From Actinernus sp. WN-2022 (taxonomy: Eukaryota > Cnidaria > Anthozoa > Actiniaria > Actinernidae): a DNA stretch of 64,000 nt. This document shows positions 39,701 to 54,700 of the stretch, in pieces (the first letter of the stretch is position 1; every line of letters begins with the position of its first letter). The position numbers and the translations under genes are program-made. The notes below the pieces were generated by a model. The model made no database searches and was not told the origin of the DNA. It saw nothing but the letters and a program-made list of their open reading frames with translations. Location: assembly GCA_030867875.1 (NCBI GenBank), contig JAOWCC010000019.1, positions 109,806,047-109,870,046 of the forward strand. The letters run 5' to 3'.

Positions 39701-42700
39701 CTCAGGTTTACTGAAGGCTTTGGCTGCATAAGCTATCACTTTCTCCTCCATCATGGACTTGGGACAGCACAGCTCCTATACTGGCATCACAAGCGTCTGT
39801 GTCTAAGATGAATGGTTCGTTAAAATGTGGATAAGCCAGGACCGGCGCTTCGACTAAATTACTCTTCAGCTTGTGAAATGCAGCCTGACATTCATCCGAC
39901 CATTTGAAGATGGTATTCTTCTTTCTAAGCTGTAGAGTGGTTCAGCTATCTCCGCATAATTCTCAATGAATTGTTTGTAGTATCCAGAACAGCCAAGGAA
40001 CCAATATAATTCAGAGATACTACAAGGGACTGGCCATTCTTTCAGCACTTTGACTTTTTCAGGATCCGTGGTGATACCTTCCTTTGATACTACGTGCCCC
40101 AGCAACGTGGTGTCTTCATTCAGTAACTGGCATTTCTTGGGGTTAAGTTTTAATCCAGCGTTGCCAAGGCAGTCTAACACAGCCTCTAATTTCCTGTTAT
40201 GCTCTTCTAAACTTCTTGCATTTAGATAATGATGTCATCGAGATAGACCAGGCAGTCTTTCCAAGTCAATCCATTTAAGATGGAATTCATGGCCCTTTGG
40301 AAAGTTGCAGGTGCATTGGTCAAGCCGAACGGCATCCGTCTGAATTGGTAGTGTAGTGACCATCGGGAGTTGAAAAAGCTGTCTTTTCACAATCCTCCTC
40401 TGCTACGCTTATCTGCCAGTAACCCTTCACCAAGTCTAAGTGGGAGAAATAGGCAGAGCCAGCCAGTTCTCCTAAGATTTCGTCACAACGCGGTAAGGGA
40501 TAAACGTCCCTTCTCGTAATCTCGTTGAGTTTGCGATAATCTATGCAGAACCTTTTAGTGCCATCTTTCTTGGCTACTAAAACTTTTGGAGAATTCCAAG
40601 GCGAACTTGACTCTTCTATCACATCATTAGACAGCATCTTCCGCACTTCATTCTGTATTTCTCCTCTTCAGTGGAAGGGAATTCTGCATGGTAGAACCTT
40701 GATAGGGGCAGAACTTCCAGTGTGAATGCAATGTTTCTCCGCTGTGACTTCCCCCAGATCGGTTGGTCCTCTCGACACAATTTCATGATGTCTCGCGAAT
40801 ATTTCATGAATGCTGCATTTGACTTCATCTAACACAGATTTTCCTATGGGTAAAAGCCTGGCCATTTCCTCTCTTAGAAGCCCCCATTCTTTTTCTTGAC
40901 CCACTCTACAATGAAAAGCCCCTTGCTTCGATTTCCCATTCTCCTCGGATTTCAAGAGGTAGTAACATGCTCTCTCCGACAGACAATGTTCCTTTCTCAA
41001 AATCTATGACATACTGGTTTGGTCTCAGGAAATCCACCCCAATTAACATACATGTATCCTGTGCTAGGTTTGTGCATACCTGTACGTCCTGTTGAACCTC
41101 CACGTCAACAAGCTGTATTGTCACTTCTGTAATTCCAACTACATCTAGTTCAGTATTGTTAGCCCCGAGGATCGGTGTCTTAGAAGAATGGATTGCTGTG
41201 TCTTTCTTCCGAATTCTTTGGAACAAATCTCTGTGCATCAGAGTCACTGCTCCACCAGTATCCACCAATGCTCGAACCTCAATACCATTTACCAGGCAAA
41301 CAACTAGCACAGCATTCCCCAGCCGTTGATGTCTCGTGTATTCCAGCTGTAGCAGGCGAGGTCACTGCATTTGTGGCCCCGCCCTGACCCTGTTTCCCTG
41401 CTCTTGTCTTCTTCACTCATCTTCCTTCTTCTTCAGGCAGTCCCTCTTTATATGCCCCCTTCGTCGACAGTAATAACATTCAATGCTCCTATCATCACTT
41501 TTACCACCTTGTTGACTCATCTCCAAAATCTTCTCTATAATTCCAGCCTGTTTGTCAAGAAAAACCTTGGCCTACGCTGGAGGGGACTGGACGTTGGTGC
41601 CCACGTAATTCACGTCAGCAGGCTCCATATGAGAATGGGGATCGATTCCCGAAGCTGCCATGTTTGTTGTTGAATTCTTTTGTTTTTCCACTATCAAAAG
41701 AGTCTCCAGTCGGAGTGCAGTATACAGCGCTTCGTCCAAAGACTTGGGAATTGTTTGGCTAACTCCAAGGTGTAATTCTCTGGAGTCCAGTGCGCTGATG
41801 AACTGATCGACCAGCTCTTTTTCGATTGTCTCACCGTTTCTGTTTGGAAAAGCACACAAGGCTAAATGCCGTAGGTCGGTTGCCAGGTCCACAAGATTCT
41901 CTTCCTGTAGCGGCTTGCAAATGTAAACTTGTATGTTTCCCTCTGTTGTTCTGGTTGCAGTCTTGATTTGAGTGCAGATATCAATTCTTTGTAGCTGGAG
42001 TTTGTTGCTGCTACTGGCAAAGTTGTGTACACTCGCTGAGCCCTACTGTGTAAAGCCACGGCCAACTGCTGTCTATGCTGCACCTTACTCCATTTGTTTA
42101 TCTCTGCACAAAGCTCAAAATGCCTCAACCAGTCTTCAAAGCCCCCCTCCGACCTGGAGAAAGTGTCTGGCTTTGCCACCAAGATGATTTTGGGTTCTGC
42201 AGAGGCCACGGAGGACGGTTCTACATCTCTCGACTCTAGTTCTGCCAAGCGGTGAGTTAGTCATTGAACTTCTTCTCTCAATTCTTCTTCTGAAGCCATT
42301 TTATCCTGGTTTCCCTGGTTTTCGCGGCCACCAATGTAGAATACGAGACAAGTAGAGTTAAGATGTCTTTAATCCGAAGCTCCAACAACCAACTGATTTT
42401 AACTGTCAAACTCTGGCGACGTATATGCTCGCGACTAACTATCGTAACCGCATTTAACTACATGTAGGTGCGTGAGCTCCTAAACTGTAATGTTTATCTA
42501 ACAGTATGCTAGAATCACTTTCCCCTGCAATTTCCCTCATCTTCAAGGCCCTGCCACTTGACGATTTTTTGTTTGTAGTAAATTATTGTAAAAGCAAATT
42601 TACAATACATGTAGTTTACCATGGTTTGTCTCTGCAAGCTCCTTGTGAATCCACAACAATTTCGACCATGTAATGATGTCAAGCATGGTAAATCTACTGC

Positions 42701-45700
42701 ACATGTAGAGGAAATAGCATGAATGTGAATGCTATGCATGATTTATGGACACCGATATTTTGAAAGTTCTGATAGTTGCAGATGTGAGCATTTAGGCAAG
42801 TGCAATTTGAGAACTTTCAAAATATCACTCTGACGGTGCCCATAAATTAAGTATAACACAAGCGGTTCATGCAGCATAACTAGTACCCTGTTGTTGTTCC
42901 TACAAGATTTGATATTTTTAGTTGGTGGCTCACTTTTCATGTCGTTGACTCAGGCATACACAACATTCCATTTTCTCAGTGTTTTCTCCTAAATATTCAC
43001 TCTATGACTCCCAAAAATAACAATGAAGAGAAGAACTATTGATCCTTCAAAACTAAGGAGACTGCTAAAGTGTTCTTGGATCACCGAATACAAAGGTGAA
43101 GAAAAATTAACTTGCCATACTTGCTGTAGATTAATTTAGTAGTTGTCTCCAAGAGTTACTAAGTAAACATTAAAAAAAGATTACTTAACCTTTCTGGCCT
43201 GTGTGTTTATTTGGTTATTTATCTCTAAAACAGGCAAAGGAAGAACGCAAGAAACACATGGACCTATGTCATTTTTTGATGGCTTATGGAGCTTGTAGGT
43301 GAGCCAGTGTTTATTGTAAAAAAATATCAATCAAAATACAAATCTATGGCTGGAAATTGAAAGATTCATTGCACAGAAAGCACACTTCATCAGAAAATTT
43401 GAAATGCATGTAATTGTGGAACAGTTGCAATTATAACATTATTTTCATTTGATAATATTGTCAAGCAACTTTTTTTAGTTTAGTTGCTAAATAAAGACAA
43501 TGTCTAATGTGCTAACTGCCTCCTGGTTAGCTCAGTGATAAAGCACAGGTATGTCATGCAGGAGGTTGCTGGTTCAAATCCTGGCCGGATCAACACTCAG
43601 GGTCTTAAAATAGCTGACTAGAAGGTGCTGCCTTTACATAATCCAACATCAAATGGTTAGACCTGATCCTCATCATCTTGGACAAACATTTAAAATCATA
43701 GGACTAAGTCAAGAGAGGGCCATGTGGAAGTTTACTGAACTACATGTACACTGATGTTTGTGTTAAACGTGTCTAAATAAAGTGACTTTTTTATTGCTTT
43801 GTTTAAGGGCTTTTCAAGACAAGCGTAAGTGTGTAATGAGGCATGTCATTATAAAGGATGCAGACTACCCCCACAACATCCCTACTTCAGGAACAGTGAA
43901 GGTAATAATGCAATCTGAAAATCATTACTAGCTAGCTGCAGTGCCATGCTTGTTTTCATGAACATAATGAATTTTAGACAGTCAAGTAAATGTGATTTTG
44001 TTTCAAATGTTTGGCGGTCATTCTGTGTTTGTTGTCACACAGATCCTTGTACTGCATGTGATGTGCGCATCTTGCCTCTGGGTTCGTATATTAGAACACA
44101 GGGATCCCAAAGGAGTTGTCATACCTTGCAAAGCTTTTGATAGTACACAGTTCCTAGAGATGACAATGGACATGGGCTTGTGGTATGCCAACGAGTCAAA
44201 CAGAATCCAACAGGAATTGCCTAAAGTCTCTGATCTGTGTGCATTGGAGGATGGAGGCACTTACTATAGGTACATTATCTTCCTTCATGCATTGTCTTAA
44301 TTTAACAGTGCTAACTTAACTTTGACAAATCTTCCAGAGGCTTAAACGGCAATTTAAATCACTAATACCCCAAAATGCCATGGCATAAGTTTGTAATACA
44401 GACTTTAACTATGGTCACCAAGAAAATAAACCTTAAGTATAGAGGGAAGTTTGTTTCAATTGGCTTTCCGTCACGGAACAATAATCAATGAGGCACAGAT
44501 TGCTGGCTTTTGTACACTAGTGTCCTTAGATATCTGATCTACAACAATAACCGCTGAATTCAGTGATTACTCGAATATAATAAGATTTATCGTGTGTTCA
44601 AGTTTTTTTTAGCATGTGCAGTTTGAAAATTTCGTCCCACATGGATCTTGGTGAAATAATCATTTAAGACAGGTTGCTTTGAGGTCTACAACTTCACCTG
44701 GAGGGTGTAGGGTTGGAGTGGCAAGTACATGTACTTTCGCTGACCCAGAGCTGTGAGGGGGGAACAAGGGTTGAAGCCTTTGCTTCTCTTTTCAGCATGC
44801 ATTGCCTTCTAAATTTCCTGCTAGGAAATTTAGAAGACAATGGCCCTCACTCAATTTTCTTTCCAGCAGGGAAATTTAGTGGTTTAAATGTGCCTCGGAG
44901 AACAAAAGAATCCGAGGCGATTATGGTATTATTATACAATAATGTCATATGTACCCTTCTGCACATCTTGAATTTTGTTGAATGTCCTTTTATATCTAGG
45001 GTTAAGGTGTGTGAAGTTACCTGTAAGGTTAGCCAGTCAGGAATGGCATCTGAAGTTGAGGTAAGGACATCTACTTTATTTATGTACTTATTTATTTATT
45101 TACAGCAACTGGGCTAAGGACTGCCAGAGATCAAGCACTCTAGTTCCCTAACTAGGCTTGCATCCTTCATAGATACCTCTTAGTAATAAAAATCCTTAGT
45201 GAACTGAGCATGTTCTATATCTTCCTTGTTATCACCAGTTCACTCGTCACAGTACTGTTGCAGTTTGATTTTCTCTAATTTTGTTCAAGCAATTAGTATG
45301 TATGTAGTAAGTGCAGCATAATTATTCTGTATATTGAATTTGAACTTGCTTTGGGTGATTGATGCTGATTGATGCTGGTGATTGAAGAATAGAAAACACA
45401 AAACTGAATTCCAAGATACTAAAATTTTTCGGTGATATAAGTTCTACTTTCAACTCCTTGTTTTTATGTAAAATGCAAAAATCTTCAAAACAACACAATA
45501 TATATTTTGTATTGCTGTTATAGATTAACTAACACATGAGCTTTGTTGGTAACGAGTTTTAATAAAATCGATGGAATGGAAGCTTCTACAGCAAGAGATT
45601 TATCAATTTTACAGCAAAATATTATGTTCAACAATTTCTTGCAAAACCTCAGACAACTATGATCACCGCTCCCAATAAATTCTACCTGGTAATGTATACA

Positions 45701-48700
45701 GTCATGTAGTTTAACACCATGGGAAAGTACTGTGTTAAAGCAGGACAAAGTATGTCACTAGGTTGGATGAAAAGCGTCAATTTGGAATTGAAGTAAATAT
45801 AAAAAAATTGGCCTCATTGTAGGAAAACATATTTTGTGACACCATGTGAAATTTCATGTTGTTTCATGAATATGTTTTTGCGAACCAAGGTCAGGAATGT
45901 AGCTTGTTGAAACCTTCAAAATCACTCCAAGCCTTTCCTCCTCCCAGCTTTGAATTCTAATTATGCGCAAAATCATACATTTCATGAGCATGTTTTCAAA
46001 TGCCTCAAGAGTATTCAGTCACCCATTCATGACAACAACTAAAGTAACTACATTCACCTGACATTAGCATATTGGAAGGGTATTTTTGGGCATTTTTTCG
46101 CATTTTTGTTTCAAATTTAAAAAGAAATAAACAAGTTTAGAATAAAACTAAAATGTTTCAATATATTTTTCTTACTTAAAGCACAAATGTTTTCCGTCAT
46201 GGTGATGATAACTCAAGGAAAACTATACTTAGTGCTACTGGACATGTGACACACGTGAGGAATTTGAAAACAAGTTGATGAAATGTACGATTTTGAGAAT
46301 TTAATTTAATAAATTTAAGAAACTCAGAGGAGAAAAAGGCTAGGATGGTTTTAAAGGTTTGAACCACCTACATTACCATCCTCGGTGCACAAAAATATAT
46401 CAGTGATCGGCCAAAAACATCCAGAACTCAAAAGTGTCAATCTTTTATGATGCCAATTTATCTGTCACAATACCCGCGAGCCACCTTAAACATAATAATG
46501 TATTTCTCTGCTGTTTGTGCTTTTGGGAATCGTAAGATGAAATTACTGATGAATGATGAATTTGCAAGAAGCATTTTATATGTTGTCTGACAATAATTGG
46601 ATGGATGATCCAAGCCAAATCATGGCTACAGGGAACCTATCAAATTAATAGCATTCTTTGTGATGTTTGCAGGTTCAGTTTGTTGATCAGGGGACATTTG
46701 CCTGCATCAAGGTGGAGCGGCTTCTCCATCTTCCATCTGCATTCTGCTCTCTGCCGTTCCAGGTTAGTTTGATCTTTATTCATTGAGATAAAATTATCAG
46801 CCTGTTAGTGCTACATATACACCCTTATTTAAGCAGGGTAGTCCATTCAGTTACAAATCATTAGAAGCCCTAACAATGAAATTATAACAATTAAACTACT
46901 AATAACTATGATAACTACTATTTAAAAAAGTTAAAATTATCTACAACATAGAAAACTAACCATAATTAAAACTAACAATCATTATAAAAACTATTGTGAT
47001 TTCAGTCTATTAGAAATTATGCAACCATTATAATAAAAAGAGCAACTTCAGTGCTCATATGCACTAGATTACTTAAAGTGCATATGAGCCCAATTTTTTT
47101 ATCATTAAAATCGATTCTTCATCAAGTAAATAGTTCAATCGTAAAATATTTCTTAATATGAGTGCTGCGTCTATGAGTTATAGAGGTTTCTATTTCCGAT
47201 ATGCTAATTATGTGACGACATGTAAGGACTCATTTATTATGCAAAAATGTGCTGGCAGAAATATACATATTTTTCTAAACATCTATGTAATATTTGGGCC
47301 TTATATCAGTGATTTTACCAAATGTTTTGTATAAATCAGAAATCATTTCATTCACAAGGAGAAAGAAGTGACCTTTTGTCGTCACTAATTAGCATATTGG
47401 AAATAGAAACCTCTATAACTCATAGACACAGCACTCATATTAAGAAATATTTTACAATTGTAATGATAAAATATTTGGGCTCATATGCACTTTAATTGTC
47501 AAGTTGAATGGCTGGTGACATTTCTATTAAAACTAAAATAATTGTTTAAAAAACTGTGGGCAACGTCCATGCCTACATTGAAGAGTAGTCCACCTTACAT
47601 TGTCCAAGGCTATGAAACCTGCCTCCCAGTTAGCTCAGTGGTTAAGCTCTGGTCTGTTGTGCAGGAGGTTGCGGGTTCAAACCCTGACTGGATCAACACT
47701 CAGGGCCTTAAAATAACTGAGAAGTAGGTGCCTTTGTGAAACAATCTCCTTCTCAAACTGCAAATGGTTAGCCCGTCACGTCTTCTTGGATAAGGACGTT
47801 AAATCGTAGGTGTCCCATCTGCCTCAAGTTTGTTAATCTTTCCAGACTGTTACGAGCTACCGACGTTAAATAAGGTCACTTTTATCTTTCACTATTAATA
47901 GAGGAACAGGATGATGTACATACCGGTAGTCTTGAACCAGCGATTGAGCACAAGTTAAAATATACCTTCCATGAGAGAGGGGAAAAGGTCATATGCAGAA
48001 ATGAATGTTTGCTCTGTATGCAACAACAACAACAACTTTATTCGTACTCTTATAGTAATGATTTACATGTAAATATATATAAAATTTAAATAGCAAGAGT
48101 ACTGGGACACCTGAAATAGTAATACAACTAATCGAGTCAGGCATCCCAGGAATGTATAGATTAAAATTGTTGAATTGGGTCAAGGACACATACACAGAGC
48201 ACTACATATGATGCATACATTACAAGTACAATATACAGAATAATCTTAGAGGCTAGATGTAGAAAAATAGAAAAAATAATAATAAAAATATAAATCAATA
48301 TTTTGAAATAAGGTTTTGTTTAATTACATTTTTAAAGTCTTTTTTAGAAGTGAGCTTTCTAAGATTTTCACTAATATCATTCCAAATGATGACGCCTTTA
48401 TATCATAAACTAAATTTACCATAATTTTTTCGAACTTGTGGAACATAGTAGGCAGCCTTAGATGCTAATCTGGTGTTATGATGGTGAATTTCAGAAATTA
48501 AAGTAAAAAAGTTATTGAATGATTGAGGAAGATTGTTATGATGATAATCAAACATGAATATGGCAGATTGTAAATAAATCAGGTCAAGAAGGTTTATAAT
48601 CTTAAGTTAATTAAATAGAGGATCAGTGTGGGCATCAAAGTTAGAAAATGTGATGATACGTAAGGCTTTCTTTTGCATGATTACAAGATTATTAAGTGTA

Positions 48701-51700
48701 GTAAGATATGTGTTGCCCCATGACAAGAGAGCATATGTAAGATGAGGGAATATTATTGAATAGTAAATCTTTACTAATATGTTGACCAGTATTAACATAA
48801 TGTCTGATCTTTGAAAGTATTCCATTACCTTTAGATACCTTTTTTTATATTTCATGCACATGATGTTTCCAATTTAAGTTGGCGTCAATTAAGACTCCTA
48901 GATATTTAATATAGGGTTTATAGGTTTCACAAATATAGAGGAGGCATACTTTTCTTCATGTCCATTTTATTCCAGAACAGCCGATTCTCTCTTTACAAGT
49001 CACTGCCGGCATTATGACGTAACTAATTCGAAGTAATTTATAATTCCATTTTCCGACAATAGGGTAATATTTGATCATTTATCAGGAGCTTAATTGGAAA
49101 TGTTTTTTTCTGTGATGGATGAAAGATAATAAAATTAGATTTGCCGATATTTAATGAGAGTTATTAGTATTAAGCCAAACCTGAATATTAATTAACTCAT
49201 TATTTACAGAACATTCAAGTTTACTTAAGCTTTTATCTGTGGCAAACAAATTTGAATCATCAGCAAATAAATGAAAATCAAATAGGGTAGAACATTTGGG
49301 AAAGTCATTAATATAAATTAGGAATAACAAAGGGCCAAGTACTGAGCCTGTGGGACACCACAGGTTATAGCTCTGAGCTCAGAGGTGGAATTACCGATCG
49401 ATACAAATTGTTTTCTATTAGACAGGTAAGAACTAAACCACATTAGGGGTAATCCCCTTATACCATAATAATTAAGTTTCTGAATAAGAATTTGATGATT
49501 AACAGTGTCAAAAGCTTTGCTAAAATCTAAAAAAACTCCACATGCAAAATTAGCCTGCTCGATGGCATGTTGAATTTTATCGATTATCATTAAGATAGCA
49601 TGAATTTTGCTAATAATAGGTCTGCTTGACTTGTTTCATCCCAGCCCGTAATTCCCACTACCCGGGGTTTTAAATTAGCTTCACTTAATATAAGAGATTT
49701 AACGAAGCATATCGATGAATTGCGAGTTTTGCTTGCTGATAACCCGATTGATGTTCTAGCTTTAAATGAGACATGGCTTGATCAATCTGTTAGTGATAAT
49801 GATATATACATTTCTGGCTACGAAATCATTCGTAGGGACAGGGGTTTTCGCGGTGCTGATGGGAAAACGTACGGAGGTGTTTGTTTTTATGTACGATCAA
49901 ATGTAAATTTCTCGGCTCGCTTAGACTTGTCCATCGATGAGCTGGAAAATTTGTGCATTGAAATTCACAAGCCTAATTCCAATCCATTTCTCATCACAAC
50001 ATGGTACAGACCGCCAGATTCAAAAGTCGACAAAATGAATTTTTTTGAAACTTTCATCGGTAGACTTGATGCTGAAAATGTTGAGTATCATTTGCTGGGT
50101 GACCTAAATTGCAATGTCGGGGCCAGTGTGTTTGATCACAACACAGGGCTGCTTACTGGTATTGCCGAGCTTTATGGTTTAGAACAATTGATAAGTGAAC
50201 CTACTCGCATTACGGAGTCATCATCTACCACAATCGACCTTATCTTTACCAATGCATTAGATAAAATTGTTTGCTCTGGTGTCTCTCATGTCGGCATCAG
50301 TGATCATAGCTTAATATATTCATTTCGTAAACTTTCAATTGGCTTATTTTCCCGGGGTCATTCTACAACTACATATAGAAGTTTCAAAAACTTTGACCCT
50401 GACAGTTTCCGAAGTGATATAAATTCACAAGATTGGGAGGGTATAATAGAATCTAATAACCCAAATCGCATGTGGCATGCCTGGAAAGCCACCTTCATGA
50501 AAGTGGTAGATAGGCATGCACCCATGCGTACAAGACGTGTCAGAAATTCAAACTCGCCTTGGATTACGCCCGAGCTTAAGCAACTCATGCGCGATAGGGA
50601 TATTCTCAAGATTAAAGCGATACAATCTAAAGACCCATATGACTGGTCCGCTTTTAAAAAAGCCCGCAATTTTGTGAATGGGGAAATAAAACGTACAAAG
50701 GAGGTTCATTACAAGACAGCTTTCCACGAAAATGAGAATAATATCAAAAAAACTTGGGGTATTATTAATGAGCTGACTTCAAGAAAGCAAAACAACTCTC
50801 ATATAATGGAGATCGTGTGTAATGGATCTCCTGTGACAGACTCTAATCAATTATGTGAAACGTTTAACAATCACTTTGCCGACATAGGGCCTAAGCTAGC
50901 TGAGAGAATACCTCGCTCTGAAAATATTTCACACCTAGACTATCTTGCACCTCGAAATAGCAATGATTGTCTTGATGGTGGTAATTTTCAAATCAAACAG
51001 ACAAATCCTGCAGTTGTTTTCTCTCTTTTATCTAAACTTTGCAAATCTAAAGCGACGGGTTTGGATAAAATCTCTGCTAGACTTTTCCGTATATGTCCCG
51101 ACTTGATAGCGGAATCCCTTTGTGTTATTTTCAACTGCTCAATTACTACAGGTATATTTCCAGATGAATGGAAATGTGCTAAGGTAATTCCATTGTTCAA
51201 ACAGGGACAGCGTAGAGATTTGGACAATTATCGTCCCATATCAATAATTCCAGTAATAGCAAAAGTTTTCGAGAGGATTGTTTATAATCAAGTTCATGAT
51301 TTTCTAATCGAAAACAAATTGCTATCTGACAGTCAATCGGGTTTTCGGAGTCTTCACTCTACGGTGACTGCCCTTCTTGAGGCCACCAACAACTGGGCCT
51401 ACAATATCGATCGTGGCAATGTGAATGCCGTCGTATTTCTAGATCTTAAAAAAGCATTCGATACAGTAGACCATGGGATTTTGCTATCAAAGCTTAATGC
51501 ATACGGGTTTGGGGGGAAAGCAAGTAATTGGTTTAAGTCATACCTTTATGAGCGCAATCAAAAGTGTTTTGTGAATGGGCAACTTTCTAGTACCCGTTCT
51601 CTGCGCTGTGGAATTCCACAAGGGACAGTTTTAGGTCCTTTGCTTTTCCTCATCTACATAAATGACTTACCAAATTGTCTTGCACACTCCCAGCCCCGTA

Positions 51701-54700
51701 TGTATGCGGATGATACTCATTTAACATTTGCAAGTAATAATGTAGATGACATTAACTATTATGTCAATCAAGACCTTGCAAGCGTTAATCATTGGCTTGT
51801 CGCTAACAAGCTTACCTTAAACCAATCAAAAACAGAGTTTATGGTTATCGGGTCATGACAAAGATTATCCACGTTTCAATCTGCTCCAATCCTGGCAATC
51901 GATGGCGTCCCTATAAAGCAGGTGCCTCACACAAAATCACTTGGTGTGCATATTGACCAAAATCTATCATGGAATGTGCACATCAAGGGGTTGACTAAAA
52001 AGATTGCTTCTGGAATTGGAGCCCTGAAACGTGTAAGAAATTGTGTTCCTGATAAAACCATGCATTCAATCTACAATTCCCTTATTCAACCACATTTCAA
52101 TTATTGTTGCATTGTCTGGGATAGTTGTAGCATAACTTGTGCTACTAAGCTTCAAAAGTTGCAAAATCGAGCTGCAAGGGTCTTATCGTTCTCCAACTAT
52201 GACGCTGATGCCGATATTCTGATTGAGAGGTTTGGTTGGAAAAAACTCGTTTCGCAACGAAAATTTCAAACCGCAGTCATGGTCTACAAATCAATGAATG
52301 GTCTTGCCCCAGACTATATGCTGTCCATGTTTACATATCGTAATGTTACCTCTTATTCTTTGAGAGACACCGAGGGCAAACTGGCTATTCCTATGCCCCG
52401 CACAAATTATCTTAAGGATAGCTTTGGTTATAAGGGTGCGGTGCTGTGGGATAGCCTCTCAGTCGGGTTGCGGCAAGCAAATAATCTTAGCAGTTTTCGA
52501 GCGGGCTGTTTTGAACAAGTCTAACTGTTATTCTAAAGTCTTATTTTTATTCTTAATTTTTATAATATATTATATGCAATGCACGGCTCTCATGGAAAGC
52601 AGGTACTAAACTTAGCATTATTTAAAATTAGATTATTATTATTATAGTAGTTATGATTAGATGTTATTATTTATTTTTATTTACATTATCATTACTTATT
52701 TATTTATTTATTTTTAAATCCTGATGAGATATTCCGTGGGTAAATAAAGTTATACTACTAATGCTTAGGACGAAATGAGAATTTGAAATATAGTTGTATT
52801 TTTCTAGATATGCAAATAAGCATTTATACATTAATTTTTCGAGTAATTTATTAAATATTGAGAGGAGAGAAATTGGACGGTAATTGTTCATTAAGATTTT
52901 AATACCATTTTTAAATACTGGGATTACATGTGCAATTTTGAATCAATCCGGTACCACTCCTGAGTTAAAATTCAAGTGGTTTAGATATAAGAGGTTTCAA
53001 GATTTTAATAATTGAAATACATGTAGGTATACTAGAAGGCCCAACTGCTTTATTACTAGAGAGGTGATCAATCTCTACTCCAATTTCATTAGAAGTGCAG
53101 GGAAAAAGAAAAAAAAACTGTTTGGTGTTGGAGATTTCAAGTAATCAAGAGGTGAAATGTTAGTAGGTTTTATAGAGTCAGATAAATGCTTGCCTACCTA
53201 TATTAGAAAAATAGTCGTTAAAAGAATTTGCAATGGCCATTAGGATCAGAGAGGACAGTATTATTTTCCAGTGTGATTTTAGAGGGTACATGTATGTTTA
53301 TTGCCTTATCTTTAATGGATATAATCTGTTTGATACCTTTCCAAATATATTTAGTGTGTCTAGCCTGTTCTAGACCTCTCAGATAGAGGGGTAGGGATGA
53401 AAGTAAAACTGAGATGAAAGAAAGACTCCTCCCCTGCCCCTTCTTTCTCTCCCCTAGGGTCTCTCTTCTTTCTTTTTGCCCCACATTTTCTTTTGCCCCA
53501 GGATCTGACCCCTACTATCTAACAGCCTGGAATCAACTACTGTATCTCACTTTTACTGTGATGAGGCCTTCGTTAATAGAAGTATTTTTGTCTTAACAGG
53601 CTGTGCAAGTATTTGTTTGTCGGGTAAAACCACTTGACAAGGATCAGCATTGGACGATGAAGGTAACTACACCGACTTTACTGTCAATTATATGGTGGCA
53701 GAGTATCTAGTTTTTATTGTTTAAAGCTTAAAATAATTTAAAGTGATGCATTACTAACAATACTCTACTGTGCAAAAGAAAACCAAGACCATACGTTTCA
53801 CATTTTTCTACAATGTTTATCACATAAAAAGAGATCTTGGAATCTTCATTATCTTCAGGCTAATAACACAGTCAAGAACATGGTTGAAGGCAAAGAACTG
53901 GAGGGCAAAGTTGTCTTGAGGTTTGTCACTATGACTTGTAAGGTTGCAATTTGATGAGTAAGCAAATAAATTAATTATGGCCTTTGCATTCAGGTCCCTT
54001 CTATGAACTAAAAACAAAATGATATGATTGAAGGGCTGTATGCAAAATGGACATAAGTGACTCTTCGTCACTTTCTAAATTTTCCCTTAGAAAACAAAAT
54101 TGAAGGAGAATTTAGAATGTGATCAGCAGACACTTACACTCTTTTTGCACACAGCCCTTCAGTTGCACCTGGGATATGCACTAATGTAGTGTGGTGGTGG
54201 CGAAACTAATTGAATCTTTTCTTTTCTTCAGTTTGGGGAACACTATGTGGTTGGACCCTCTACTAGAGAGGCGAGTGCTAAAGAACATTAATGTCACCAC
54301 AAACCTAAACAACATTAGGCTGGAGCTCCTTAAACAAGAACTGGCAACAGAAAACAAACAGGTATTGTAAAACAAACAGGTACTGTAAAACAAACAGGTA
54401 TTGTAAAACAAACAGGTACTGTAAAACAAACAGGTACTGTAAAACAAACAGGTACTGTAAAACAAACAGGTACTGTAAAACAAACAGGTACTGTAAAACA
54501 AACAGGTACTGTAAAACAAACAGGCATTGTAAAACAAACAGGCATTGTAAAACAAACTGGTACTGTAAAACAAACAGGTATACTGTAAAACAAACAGGTG
54601 CTGTAAAACAAACAGGTATTGTAAAACAAACAGGTACTGTAAAACAAACAGGTACTGTAAAACAAACAGGCATTGTAAAACAAACAGGCATTGTAAAATA

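Larger units (their letters stand above)
37467..42503 (-). mobile_element. Ty3/Gypsy LTR retrotransposon, decayed
   Basis: LTRs at 42335-42503 (5' on the - strand) and 37467-37629 (3'), 163-169 bp, each TGTTAG...TCTACA on the - strand. GTAT flanks both sides. A polypurine tract (ATCGGGGGAGATAG) precedes the 3' LTR. Gag: [17 protein letters not shown] (about 42150) and zinc knuckle [14 protein letters not shown] (about 41460). Protease: [13 protein letters not shown] (about 41270). Reverse transcriptase: [11 protein letters not shown] (about 40550) and YLDD (about 40240). RNase [21 protein letters not shown] (about 39720). Integrase: zinc finger H..C (about 39080) and MDVVGPLPC. Many frameshifts and stops, including one at codon 13 of gag. 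Intron 13. Confidence 0.93.

Noticed and set aside
43516..43600. Possible tRNA genes at the SINE heads (17900, 43525, 47625)
   Set aside because: A and B boxes are present, but there is no acceptor stem or cloverleaf, and a shared non-tRNA body follows in each copy.
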